64,000 nt of DNA from Sphingobacterium humi (GTDB taxonomy: Bacteria; Bacteroidota; Bacteroidia; Sphingobacteriales; Sphingobacteriaceae): NCBI RefSeq assembly GCF_009768885.1, contig NZ_WSQA01000014.1, positions 91,291 to 155,290 on the forward strand, written 5' to 3'. Position numbers and translations under genes: made by a program. Within the stretch, counting starts at the first letter, position 1, and each line of letters opens with the position of its first letter. The notes under the pieces are model-generated. The model was given only the letters and a program-made list of their open reading frames with translations. It had not been told where the DNA came from and did no database searches. This document shows positions 52,424 to 61,440 of this stretch, in pieces.

Positions 52424-52985
52424 ACGAGATGAAAAATGTAGGTGGATATATAGAAGGGTATGTTAAATTTAATTCGTTTCAACTTCCTTCGCCTTAGTGG
52501 ATATAAGCGTATTTTCCCAGATTTATGTCCTATCGATCTAGATATTTTCAACAGACTGGTTCAACAATTCTAATCCGACCAGCATAAAAGAGGCATCAAC
52601 CAGCTAGACATATTTTGTGAGCGTGCTATTCGGCCCCTCTATCCTCGGGCAGATTCAGTTCGTAACATTTCTAATAGAGTCCGTAGCAATACAGGCAACT
52701 TGAGCCATATAGTTGTCTTCAGACCGAGAAAGTCCCATCATTTCCTAAATGAACGCTCATCCGGACCACGGTCTTTTCAAGGATCTGTATTATAAACTTT
52801 TGATCACATATAGCAAAAGTATTTTCATAAAAGGAAGGAATTCCCTACATTAAAACGTAAGATGTTTTTGATGGATGCTTCCTTCATTCCATTATATTTA
52901 AGCATATACATACAAAGAAAGGCAAAGTCCGCCTGGAACTAACGAATCTGTTCAACTTTATCATGCTGAACATATTCGTAAAATT
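52409..52985 (+). mobile_element. Decayed IS4-family element (DUF4372-type transposase pseudogene)
   Basis: The left end TCAGTAACGTCCTAAACGAG and about 120 bases after it match the start of the element at 63874. The transposase frame from 52497 (VDISVFSQIY) is broken by many stops and shifts. In pieces it reads FNRLVQQF, SVRNISNRVRSNTGNLSHI, DHGLFKDLYYKLL and FLMDASFIPLYLSIY, the N-terminal third of this transposase family. The 3' two-thirds and the right end are missing. The element is inactive. Confidence 0.85.
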
Positions 52986-53275
52986 TAATCTGTGGAAATG
53001 AGTATATCAACCTTTCATTTCAGGAAAACCTCTGACAAAAAACAACTATATTCGCTCTTTAATAACACAGGTAGCAAACCTTTCAACCAATTAGCTGGAC
53101 TCTTCACTTCAACACAGATGAGAAGGCTTTTTTGTGTTAAAAATTTTATTTTGACAGTACTGATTAAAATTAAAACAATAATTTCAATAAATTAATTTAT
53201 ATACATATTACGATAAGTGTTAATTGTTTTGTTTTTTTAGCTTCTTTTAACCTTTCATTTGTGGGCTCTACCCTT

Positions 53276-53283
53276 ATCTTTGT
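53276..53283 (+). promoter_or_regulatory. Candidate -7 element TATCTTTG for dnaG
   Basis: Fits TAnnTTTG, 9 bases before the dnaG ATG. A TTTG at 53259-53262 is closer than the usual -33 spacing. The mRNA leader would be very short. Confidence 0.5.
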
Positions 53284-53292
53284 ATAACAAGG

Positions 53293-55269
53293 ATGATTAA
53301 GAAAGAAACCATAGAGAAAGTACTGGATGCCGCTCGCATTGAAGAGGTGGTTGGTGATTTTGTCGATCTTAAAAAACGAGGAACCTCCTTAATAGGGAAT
53401 TGCCCCTTTCATAATGAGAAAACACCATCTTTCCATGTCTCGGTAAATAAAGGAATCTACAAATGCTTCGGTTGTGGAGCAGGTGGAGATTCCCTCAAGT
53501 TTATCATGGAGCATGAGAAATATGCCTACCCTGAAGCAATTCGATACCTCGCCAATAAGTACCATATTCCTGTTGAAGAAATTGAACGCTCGCCAGCACA
53601 AATGGCAGCACAGGATAAAAGGGAAAGCCTCTATGTTTTAAACCAATGGGCATCAAAATACTTTAAGGAGCAAATGTGGGAAACCGATATGGGGAAATCC
53701 ATCGGTTTAAGCTATTTTCATGAACGCGGCTATCGTGATGATATCATCAAGAAATTTGATCTAGGGTATTCCCCAGAGGCTTGGACTGCCCTTGTCGATG
53801 AAGCTACCAAATCAGGCTTTGCCAAAGAGTACCTTACGGAAATTGGGCTCGCTGTAGAGCGTGATGATAAGTCCTTATACGATCGGTTCCGAGGACGGGT
53901 CATGTTTCCTATTCATAACCTCACAGGTCGGGTAATTGGCTTTGGCGGTAGAACCTTAAAGAAAGACAAGAACGTCCCTAAATATGTGAACTCACCCGAA
54001 AGTGAGATCTACCATAAGTCAAATGTGCTTTATGGGCTACATTTAGCCAAAAAGGCTATCATTGACCATGACCTTTGTTTCTTGGTGGAAGGCTACGCCG
54101 ATGTGTTATCAACACATCAGGCCGGTGTAGAGCATGTCGTTTCTTCTTCCGGAACCTCACTGACCACCGGACAGATTAAGTTGATCTCCCGCTATACCAA
54201 AAATGTCGTTATCCTATATGATGGCGATGAAGCAGGTATCAAAGCATCCCTGCGCGGAACAGATATGCTATTGGGAGAAGGCTTAAATGTTAAAGTACTC
54301 TTATTCCCGGATGGCAATGACCCAGATTCCTATATCCAGAAGTTTGGGGCCAGCGAATTCCGAAACTATGTAGAACATAATCAGGAAGACTTTGTCTTCT
54401 ATAAAACCAATATTTTACTTCGTGATGCCAAAGAGGACCCCATTAAGCGGGCAGAGGTTATTCGTGAAGTCGTAGAAAGTATTGCCCTTATTCCCGACGA
54501 AATCAAAGTGTCCGTTTATATCCGTCAGTGCAGTTCCCTACTGGATATTGAAGAACGCATTCTGCTCTCTGAATTGAATAAAATCCGCTTGAATAAGGCC
54601 AGGGCTATAGAGAAGAAGGAGAGCCAGCAGGCACCGGATATGCCCCCTCCGCAAGGCGCTGATGATTGGTTCCCGGCCGAAATGTTGGCGGCTATGGGCG
54701 CCGAGGCTCCATCCATGGAGCCTGTTAAAGTGGAAAGTGCCGAACAACGCATGGAGAAAGAACTCGTCCGTATTTTATTGAATTATGGCCGCGAGTTAGT
54801 CGTATGGGAAGGCGATGGGGATGTGCCGGTAGCACCCTACCTGTTGGCAAATTTAGACGATGTCGAAATTGTCGATCCTACCTGTCAAATTATTGTGCAA
54901 GAGTTTAGCAAGCAAGCCGAAAACTTCCAGGTTCCGGAAGCTAAGTTTTTCTTTGCCCATGAAAACCAAGAGGTCGCTGCCTTGGCGGTAGATTCCTTGG
55001 TGAATAAATATGAAATCAGCCCGAATTGGAATGACGACAAGCGAAAGATTTATGTGCCTGAAGAGATTGAGCAACTTAAGATGCTCGTCAATCAGCTAAT
55101 CTATCGAATTAAGAAGAATAAAATTGAAGTGCAGATGCGGACCATTCAGGAGGAATTAAAAATAACGCAGAATGATGATGACCTTCAAATCCTCTTGGCA
55201 AAATATCAAAAGTTGAAAGAAGGCGAGCAGCTACTGGGACAATTATTAGGCAATATTATCGTGAAATAA
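53293..55269 (+). CDS. dnaG: DNA primase
   Basis: 658 residues, makes RNA primers at the replication fork. The zinc-binding domain at the N-terminus has CPFHNEKTPSFHVS and YKCFGCGAGGDSLKF. The catalytic core follows (YDRFRGRVMFPIHNLTGRVIGFGGR), with the TOPRIM motifs LVEGYADVLS and VILYDGDEAGIKA. The C-terminal helicase-binding region ends LLGQLLGNIIVK. It overlaps yraN by one base. A broken copy of its 3' end is at 51636. Confidence 0.97.
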   Translation: MIKKETIEKVLDAARIEEVVGDFVDLKKRGTSLIGNCPFHNEKTPSFHVSVNKGIYKCFGCGAGGDSLKFIMEHEKYAYPEAIRYLANKYHIPVEEIERSPAQMAAQDKRESLYVLNQWASKYFKEQMWETDMGKSIGLSYFHERGYRDDIIKKFDLGYSPEAWTALVDEATKSGFAKEYLTEIGLAVERDDKSLYDRFRGRVMFPIHNLTGRVIGFGGRTLKKDKNVPKYVNSPESEIYHKSNVLYGLHLAKKAIIDHDLCFLVEGYADVLSTHQAGVEHVVSSSGTSLTTGQIKLISRYTKNVVILYDGDEAGIKASLRGTDMLLGEGLNVKVLLFPDGNDPDSYIQKFGASEFRNYVEHNQEDFVFYKTNILLRDAKEDPIKRAEVIREVVESIALIPDEIKVSVYIRQCSSLLDIEERILLSELNKIRLNKARAIEKKESQQAPDMPPPQGADDWFPAEMLAAMGAEAPSMEPVKVESAEQRMEKELVRILLNYGRELVVWEGDGDVPVAPYLLANLDDVEIVDPTCQIIVQEFSKQAENFQVPEAKFFFAHENQEVAALAVDSLVNKYEISPNWNDDKRKIYVPEEIEQLKMLVNQLIYRIKKNKIEVQMRTIQEELKITQNDDDLQILLAKYQKLKEGEQLLGQLLGNIIVK

Positions 55270-55616
55270 TGGAGTCTCGCAAGCTAATCGGCGATCAAGA
55301 CAAGCAGCAAGCTGTGGCATATCTGGAAGCATTGGGATTTCAAATTTTAGCAGTAAATTGGCGATATAAAAGGTTTGAAGTCGATATTATAGCCCTAGAA
55401 CAACAGGTGCTGGTTTTTGTGGAAGTAAAGGTGCGAAAAAATGAAGATTATGGCATGGAGCATACCTTGATATCTCAACAAAAGCAAAAACGATTATCCC
55501 AAGCGGCAGAGGCTTATATATTTGAAAAAAAACATCAAGGACAAATACGGTTTGATATTATTGCAATTATCAATCACAAATTGAACTATATTAAAGATGC
55601 ATTTTGGAACTATTAA
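55269..55616 (+). CDS. yraN: UPF0102/YraN family nuclease-like protein
   Basis: 115 residues with the restriction-endonuclease-like core: GFQILAVNWRYKRFEVDIIALEQQVLVFVEVKVR, in which the Asp and the ExK (VEVK) form the metal site. The cellular role is unknown; YraN is thought to act in DNA repair or recombination. Its start overlaps the dnaG stop (TAATGG), and its stop overlaps the region just before the next gene. Confidence 0.9.
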   Translation: MESRKLIGDQDKQQAVAYLEALGFQILAVNWRYKRFEVDIIALEQQVLVFVEVKVRKNEDYGMEHTLISQQKQKRLSQAAEAYIFEKKHQGQIRFDIIAIINHKLNYIKDAFWNY

Positions 55617-55617
55617 T

Positions 55618-56667
55618 ATGAATACAAAATTAAAATACCCCTTATTGGCATTGATGCTGCCCTTCTTTTTCGTTTATAGCTGTAAAACACAGAAAGGGAA
55701 AGTGGAATTTGTAAACCCGCCATCGGGTGCTAAGGTATTAAAAGGTGAAACCATTCAGCTTCGTTTAAACTTCGGCGATACAGCTGTCGATTCTGTCGTG
55801 TATGCTGTTGATGGCGATGTGTTCGAACGCAAAACAGATACAACAGCAGTGGCCTTTGATACAGAAAAACACGGCTATGGGAGTAAACGATTAAGTGCAA
55901 AGGTATATGCCCAAGGAAAAGAAGATGTAGCCTATAGCGACCTATTGGTTGTGCCACCAGCACCTAAGCCTTATGCCTTTGAGGTGGTCAATACTTTTCC
56001 ACACGATTCATTAGCCTTTACACAAGGGTTGTATTATGATAACGGAGTATTGTATGAGTCTACGGGCAAGGAAGAACGATCTTCATTAAGAAAAGTAGAC
56101 CTGAAGACAGGAAAAGTTCTGCAAAAATTGGATGGAGATGGCAGGTTCTTTGGTGAGGGAATGACGGTGGTAGGGGATAAGATCTACTTTTTAACATGGC
56201 AGAACAAAAAAGGCTTTATCTATGATAAGGCAACCTTTAAGCTCGTAAAATCTTTTGATTACGGAAAAAGCCAAGAAGGCTGGGGCTTAACCTACGATGG
56301 AAAACAATTCCTGAAATCGGATGGCTCTGCCAATGTATATACCTTAGATCCACAAACCTTGCAAGAAACAGGCTCCTTCCAAGTATTCGATGATCATGGT
56401 CCAGTAGATAGTATTAATGAATTGGAATATGTTGATGGTTTGATATACGCTAATATATACGATCAATCCAAAGATGAAATCATTATTATCAATCCGGAAA
56501 CCGGGGTTGTAGAAGGGCGAATTAATTTTGTGGGTCTATACGATGGGGTACGGAAATCCTACGATAACGAAATGAATGGAATCGCTTATAAGCCTGATAG
56601 CAAAACCTTCTTGGTAACAGGCAAGGATTGGACTAAACTGTACGAAGTCCGCCTAAAAGAACGTTAG
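55618..56667 (+). CDS. Glutaminyl-peptide cyclotransferase-like lipoprotein
   Basis: About 349 residues. A lipoprotein signal (YPLLALMLPFFFVYSC), an N-terminal Ig-like part (to about 115) and a five-bladed beta-propeller of the plant/bacterial glutamine cyclotransferase type (FTQGLYYDNGVLYESTGKEERSSLRKVDL, GEGMTVVGDKIYFLTWQ, INELEYVDGLIYANIY, NEMNGIAYKP). It turns N-terminal Gln into pyroglutamate on exported proteins. ATG 55618 is chosen because it opens the lipoprotein signal. It is convergent with the response regulator gene, with the stops overlapping by 4 bases. Confidence 0.9.
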   Translation: MNTKLKYPLLALMLPFFFVYSCKTQKGKVEFVNPPSGAKVLKGETIQLRLNFGDTAVDSVVYAVDGDVFERKTDTTAVAFDTEKHGYGSKRLSAKVYAQGKEDVAYSDLLVVPPAPKPYAFEVVNTFPHDSLAFTQGLYYDNGVLYESTGKEERSSLRKVDLKTGKVLQKLDGDGRFFGEGMTVVGDKIYFLTWQNKKGFIYDKATFKLVKSFDYGKSQEGWGLTYDGKQFLKSDGSANVYTLDPQTLQETGSFQVFDDHGPVDSINELEYVDGLIYANIYDQSKDEIIIINPETGVVEGRINFVGLYDGVRKSYDNEMNGIAYKPDSKTFLVTGKDWTKLYEVRLKER

Positions 56668-57299
56668 ATTAACTTATTTTCTGTCGCTATACGAATCAGC
56701 GACATCATATTCTTGGTTTTGAACTTGCTCATCATGCGTTTCCTATGGGTTTCTATGGTGAGCGGGGACAAAAACAATTCCTCCCCAATTTGATTCGAAG
56801 TCTTTCCCTGCGCTATTAATTTTAATATCTCCGTTTCCCGTTTGGTTAATTTAGGCAATAAGGGGAGATCTCCTTGTGCAGGATTAGCAATAATGGCTTG
56901 TACCGCTCGGCTAAACACCATTTGCTTCTTTACTGCCAAGTCTAAGCAGTCCTTTAGCTCATCAATATTGATATCCTTTAACAAGTAACCAGAAGCCCCA
57001 TTTTGTAGAAGTTGTAAGATAATGCTACGCTCTGTATGGTTACTCAGGCCGAGAACGATGGCATTGGGCGCCAAACGTTTGATTTCCAAACATAAATCGG
57101 TCCCATTGATATCAGGCAGAGAAACATCTAATAAAATGATATCCACCGGTTCTTCCGTCAGATAACTTAACAAAGCTGCTCCCTTTGTAAATGTTGCGGT
57201 AACCTCATAGCTAGGAATCTTTCCTAATAAGGTCATTAGACCTTCCAATATAAGGGAATGGTCATCAACAATAGCGATAGAATGTGGATAATTATGCAT
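56664..57299 (-). CDS. LuxR/NarL-type response regulator
   Basis: 211 residues. The receiver domain has the acidic pair DD12-13, phosphoacceptor Asp58 in LLDVSLPDING, and LKDI with the conserved Lys. The C-terminal LuxR HTH is LTKRETEILKLIAQGKTSNQIGEELFLSPLTIETHRKRM. No sensor kinase gene is adjacent; the histidine kinases at 6987 and 60106 are of a different type, so the partner is probably elsewhere. Confidence 0.92.
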   Translation of the reverse strand: MHNYPHSIAIVDDHSLILEGLMTLLGKIPSYEVTATFTKGAALLSYLTEEPVDIILLDVSLPDINGTDLCLEIKRLAPNAIVLGLSNHTERSIILQLLQNGASGYLLKDINIDELKDCLDLAVKKQMVFSRAVQAIIANPAQGDLPLLPKLTKRETEILKLIAQGKTSNQIGEELFLSPLTIETHRKRMMSKFKTKNMMSLIRIATENKLI

Positions 57300-57470
57300 G
57301 GCAAGGTAGATAGTTTACGATAAAGATAGTTAAGTTCAAACAATCATAAAGATTTAGTTAGAAAACTACCTGTTTACAGGTAAACGCAAATTGCTAATTC
57401 CGACCTTATGATTCTTTTATTATCAAATATTCCACCATCTAACTTGATTGCGAAAGATTAAACAGACAAA

Positions 57471-58688
57471 CTATGGAACAATCGTCCCTTTTTCAAGTGA
57501 AAATTTAATCTTTTCCTCCAGTGGAATCATCGTTCGGCTGACTTCTTCATCCATCCGATCCGGATATAATATCCCATACAAATGATCCACTTCATGTTGA
57601 AATATAACGGCGGTAAATCCTTCGATATTTTCTTCTATTACATTCCCTTGCCGATCGATATATTGTAAGCGGATAGCATAACTTCTTTGCACATCTTCCT
57701 TCCTATCAGGAATAGATAAACAGCCTTCAACTCCAGTTCGGGTTAACTTAGATCGCCATATTATTTTCGGGTTGATATAAAACTCAAAAGGCATTTCTGT
57801 TTTATCAAAACGTTGAACCCAAATCACATTTTTATTAATCCCAACTTGCGGACCGGCGATTCCTACGCCTTTATGCTGCGGATCTTGTACCGTTTGAAAC
57901 ATTCGGTTTGCTAGCTTATCGATCAAAGGGTCGTCAAACTTAACATCTTCACTAGGTGCACGTAAAACCGACAATTCTTTTTCGTTAGTAATAAGGTACA
58001 CATGCATCATGGTGTTATCATCGGCAGCGTTAATTAATTTCCGCTCCGCAGCATTAAAATTCTTCGCAACAGATTTATTCACGGGTCTTTCGTTTTTAGG
58101 GCCTTTATATTTCATTTCGCCAGCTTCAATTGCTAGACTCAATATGTTTTCCTTGGGCGGTTGCGGACAACGGTAGCCGTTGCTATATGCGCAATAAGGG
58201 TTGTAAGCTTTGTTGAAATCAATACTGAGTAGATTATTCTTGATTTGATCGCTGCTCAAATCCAAATACCGCCCACCTTCATAACTGCTTATACCATTGG
58301 TTTCATCCATAAATGGGACAAATAAGTGGTTTCTATAGGCCGCAGTTTGAAATAGAGCGACACTTTGATAAGCTGTCAATACCTGGGGCTTTCCTCCAAG
58401 GCTGAAGTGTAATAGCGCATAGCGTTTATATTCGTTGGAGCTACCATCATAGGTCGGCATCCGGAAGCTAGGCTCATCGGCAAGCAATTCGACCCTCGCT
58501 TCTACTCGCATTCCTTCATTTGCTGGAAAATAGGCTATATAGCCCAACTGATCTTTTTTAAGGGGGCCAAGCTCTTGCTTGCCAAAAGCTTCGGCCTTCT
58601 GTTGCCGGTAAGCGGCTAACTGACGTGCATAGTCCTGGCCCAACACAATACCAGGTATAAATAGCAATAGGAATATTAATTTGTACAT
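57471..58688 (-). CDS. Exported fusion of DUF1684 domain and peptide deformylase
   Basis: 405 residues. A signal peptide (MYKLIFLLLFIPGIVLG) leads into a DUF1684 domain (about 25-200) with its hallmark DFNKAYNPYCAYSNGYRCP and PKENILSLAIEAGEMKY. The C-terminal 200 residues are a complete peptide deformylase: GVGIAGPQVGI (motif 1, usually GxGxAAPQ), EGCLSIP (motif 2, metal Cys) and FQHEVDHLYGIL (motif 3, HExxH). Deformylases normally act in the cytoplasm on nascent chains, so an exported one is odd and should have another substrate. Both halves are intact. Confidence 0.9.
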   Translation of the reverse strand: MYKLIFLLLFIPGIVLGQDYARQLAAYRQQKAEAFGKQELGPLKKDQLGYIAYFPANEGMRVEARVELLADEPSFRMPTYDGSSNEYKRYALLHFSLGGKPQVLTAYQSVALFQTAAYRNHLFVPFMDETNGISSYEGGRYLDLSSDQIKNNLLSIDFNKAYNPYCAYSNGYRCPQPPKENILSLAIEAGEMKYKGPKNERPVNKSVAKNFNAAERKLINAADDNTMMHVYLITNEKELSVLRAPSEDVKFDDPLIDKLANRMFQTVQDPQHKGVGIAGPQVGINKNVIWVQRFDKTEMPFEFYINPKIIWRSKLTRTGVEGCLSIPDRKEDVQRSYAIRLQYIDRQGNVIEENIEGFTAVIFQHEVDHLYGILYPDRMDEEVSRTMIPLEEKIKFSLEKGTIVP

Positions 58689-58789
58689 ACAGCCTCCATT
58701 ATAAACGATATCAAATGTATCGAATTTATTGAAAGGATGAATAAGATTACTTACAAAGTTTAATCGTACTTTAGTGAAAAAAAATAACC

Positions 58790-59209
58790 ATGAGATTGAT
58801 GGCTTTTGATTATGGAACGAAACGCATCGGTATCGCTGTAACCGATGATCTGCAAATTATTGCCACCGCTTTAGATACCATACATCCAAAAGATATTTGG
58901 ACCTTTTTGGAAAATTACCTTAAAACCGAACAGGTGGAAACCTTTGTTGTGGGCAAGCCTTTGCGTTTAGATGGTACCGATTCTCAATCGGCGCAACACG
59001 TTCTCGGCTTTATGCGGAAATTAAGAAAAACGTATCCCCAAATTCCTATTGTAGAAATCGATGAACGCTTTACCTCGAAAATGGCTTCCGCTGTTATTGC
59101 GCAATCGGGTTTGAAGAAATCAAAAAGACAAGATAAAGCCTTAGTCGATACTATTTCTGCCACCATCATATTGCAATCATACATGAATAGTAAAGAAAAT
59201 TTATGGTAA
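58790..59209 (+). CDS. ruvX: Putative pre-16S rRNA nuclease / Holliday-junction resolvase-like (YqgF/RuvX)
   Basis: 139 residues, RNase H fold. N-terminal MAFDYGTKRIGIAVTD with the catalytic Asp, FVVGKPLRLDGTDSQSA, IVEIDERFTSKMA and the C-terminal KALVDTISATIILQSYM with the last Asp. Usual length for the family. YqgF trims the 5' end of 16S rRNA. It is divergent from the deformylase-fusion gene and followed by a hairpin. Confidence 0.93.
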   Translation: MRLMAFDYGTKRIGIAVTDDLQIIATALDTIHPKDIWTFLENYLKTEQVETFVVGKPLRLDGTDSQSAQHVLGFMRKLRKTYPQIPIVEIDERFTSKMASAVIAQSGLKKSKRQDKALVDTISATIILQSYMNSKENLW

Positions 59210-59256
59210 ACATAAAATTTTAAGAAAAATGGCTTTTAATTATTAAAGGATAAAAG

Positions 59257-59288
59257 CAATCCCGACTAATTTTTTTCAGTCGGGATTG
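59257..59288. terminator. Hairpin after ruvX
   Basis: Perfect 11-bp stem CAATCCCGACT / AGTCGGGATTG; the loop is T-rich. No U tract follows on the plus strand, so it may act mainly as an mRNA 3' stabiliser or as a leftward terminator. Confidence 0.55.
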
Positions 59289-59754
59289 AAAGAGATAGTG
59301 GCAATAAATAGGAAACAACAATATTAAATCTGTTGCAGTCTCTTAAGAGACTAAAAAATTAATAAATAAAAATCACCCACTAAATAATAGAATAAAAATA
59401 CTTTGATGCCCATTATGTGTCAAGTGATTTAAGAATTTTTAACATTTTCATAGAACATTATTATCTTTAAAAGGGTTAGAAATTGGTTCTTTTGCTAATT
59501 CACAATCAGTAAGTTAAACTCGAAGGGTTTCTTTTTTGCATTTATGACTACCATCCAATCAGCAAATTTGATGTTATTGAGATAATCTTTATTCAATTAA
59601 ACTTCTTTTTATTCTTCAATAATTATGACATTAAAAATATTTCATTTATAGTGACATCATGAATAGGTACTAAGTTTTTTCTAAATAGATTATCAAGAAA
59701 TTCGTAAAAATCCTTCTCTAAAATTGAGGAGGAATTATTATTAAGTTGAACAAT
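59289..59754. other. AT-rich intergenic DNA
   Basis: About 465 bases; no gene, repeat or regulatory motif that I can support. Confidence 0.4.
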
Positions 59755-59961
59755 CTATCTCCATTGAATCTCAAATTTTATTTTCAACAATCTTGTTGAT
59801 TTCTTCAATTCATCTTTCGTATATCCTTTATAGGTAAATTCTTTCACCTCTTCAATTCTTCTTAAGATTTCCTCAATTTCTAAAATCAGATTTGTAATTA
59901 AGGTTAAATCTTCAGCTTGAGAATCTGCGAGAACGCGTTTAAATGTTAATATATTTTTCAT
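59755..59961 (-). CDS. Small hypothetical protein (68 residues)
   Basis: A charged, helical sequence (LTLITNLILEIEEILRRIEEVKEF) with a basic C-terminus (KKSTRLLKIKFEIQW), starting at an ATG preceded by TATAAAAAGCG on the minus strand. The amino-acid pattern looks coding (heptad-like Leu/Ile spacing), but no family is recognised and there is no operon partner. It is divergent from the histidine kinase. Confidence 0.4.
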   Translation of the reverse strand: MKNILTFKRVLADSQAEDLTLITNLILEIEEILRRIEEVKEFTYKGYTKDELKKSTRLLKIKFEIQWR

Positions 59962-60105
59962 CGCTTTTTATAGGAATACAAACATAGATTATGTTTAGTT
60001 TTCTGATTTGATATGTATGTTTCAAATAGAACTCCCACAATAATTTGATTTTTCAAATTAAATTGAAATAAATAAGTAAATTGAATCGAAAAACTGATTA
60101 TTTAT

Positions 60106-61170
60106 ATGCTTGATTATATGATGACAAAGTTTGCAGAGCAAACTAGTTTTATGGTGGTTTCTTTTGATATATTATCAAATCGTCTTATTTTCATTAACAC
60201 ATCAGCACGGCAGAGATTTAATCTTCAAGAAGGGGGTGCCTTCGATGATTTTATTGATAATATGATCATTGAGGATAGGAATTTATTACAGTTAAAACTC
60301 CAGTTAATTAAAGAAAAACCAATTGAAGGACTAATTTTACGATTTCAAAGGAATGAAATTATCAGCCATTTAAAATTTAATTTTTATCACTTCAACTCAG
60401 AAGATTCGTCGCAGGTTTTATCAATTTTCGAAGATGTAACTGATGATGTTGAATTTGAAGAAAACATATTGAAGCACAATGCAAAAAAAAATGCCATTTT
60501 AAATATATTGAGTCATGATGTGGCAGGAGCCTTGAACACTGCTAGTAAATTAGTAGAGTTAGCCTATCAAAGTTTAGAGAAGCAAGATTTCCAAAAGATA
60601 AATTCAGCCTTATTTGCGATTGATAATATCTGTAAAGGAAATATTTCAATAATCAATAGCTTTTTGAAAAAGGAGTTTGTAACCTCCATGAGTGTGCCTC
60701 TAAATATGGTGCGTCAAGACGTTGTACAAAGTGTCAAGAATTTAATGGATCAATATAAATTAATGGGACACCAGTTGGAAGTTGAGGTCATATTTAATTG
60801 TAAAAAAAACCAAATATATATTGAAATTGATCAAGATAAACTTATTCAGATATTGAATAACCTGATATCAAATGCTTTGAAATTCACCCCAAAAGGAGGT
60901 GCCATAAAAATTTCAATAGAAGAAAGCGTTGATTTTGTTCAAATCTGTGTAGAAGATACAGGTATAGGCATACCCGAGACCTTAAAAGACCATATTTTTT
61001 CAAAATTTGGTGAGGCAAACAGAACGGGCTTAAACGGAGAGCAATCTCATGGGGTTGGTTTATGGATAATTAAATTTCTGGTGGAATGGATGGGAGGGAA
61101 TATTACGTTTAGTTCTTTTGAAAATTTTGGGACTTCATTTTACCTAACTTTCCCCAAAAAAATATATTAA
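60106..61170 (+). CDS. Sensor histidine kinase (PAS domain, soluble)
   Basis: 354 residues. An N-terminal PAS-like domain (about 10-115, ending VLSIFEDVTDDVEFEE), a dimerisation/phosphoacceptor domain with His in NILSHDVAGALNTASKL (the usual HDLKNPL is HDVAGAL, so the H-box is diverged), then HATPase motifs LISNALKFTPKGG, VEDTGIGIP and SHGVGLWIIKFLVE. There is no membrane segment, so it senses a cytoplasmic signal or works with a receptor. No regulator gene is nearby. Confidence 0.9.
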   Translation: MLDYMMTKFAEQTSFMVVSFDILSNRLIFINTSARQRFNLQEGGAFDDFIDNMIIEDRNLLQLKLQLIKEKPIEGLILRFQRNEIISHLKFNFYHFNSEDSSQVLSIFEDVTDDVEFEENILKHNAKKNAILNILSHDVAGALNTASKLVELAYQSLEKQDFQKINSALFAIDNICKGNISIINSFLKKEFVTSMSVPLNMVRQDVVQSVKNLMDQYKLMGHQLEVEVIFNCKKNQIYIEIDQDKLIQILNNLISNALKFTPKGGAIKISIEESVDFVQICVEDTGIGIPETLKDHIFSKFGEANRTGLNGEQSHGVGLWIIKFLVEWMGGNITFSSFENFGTSFYLTFPKKIY

Positions 61171-61280
61171 TTCTCCTTATCCAATGCAATTTTAGATTGA
61201 TTATTCTATACTACAAAAAAGTGCACTGGTAATAGCTTAACTCTGGCTTTTGTAATCGGTAAATAAGACTACACAATTTT

Positions 61281-61361
61281 TGGCAATTAGGAATACACAA
61301 TAATTGGCAAGAATGGTGCAGAATAATTAGCAAGAATAAGTGCAGGATTATTGGCAAGAAG
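61281..61361 (+). repeat. Four tandem transposase-binding repeats at the IS21 left end
   Basis: TTGGCAA(GAAT)-type units at 61281, 61305, 61328 and 61352, spaced 23-24 bases. This multiple-repeat layout is typical of IS21-family ends. The inverted counterpart appears once at the other end (ATTCTTGCCGAA, 63845-63856). Confidence 0.8.
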
Positions 61362-61440
61362 GAATACATAGTTCATCTTTCGGGGCATAACCCCGAAAGA
61401 AAAAACAACCTTTGTGCTCAACAAAAAAACAAGGGTATTT

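Noticed and set aside
52992..53195. 67-residue frame upstream of dnaG
   Set aside because: Lies in the debris after the decayed IS and has no family signature.
56664..61170. Two-component pair formed by the response regulator at 56664 and the histidine kinase at 60106
   Set aside because: Separated by two unrelated genes and opposite strands; nothing links them.
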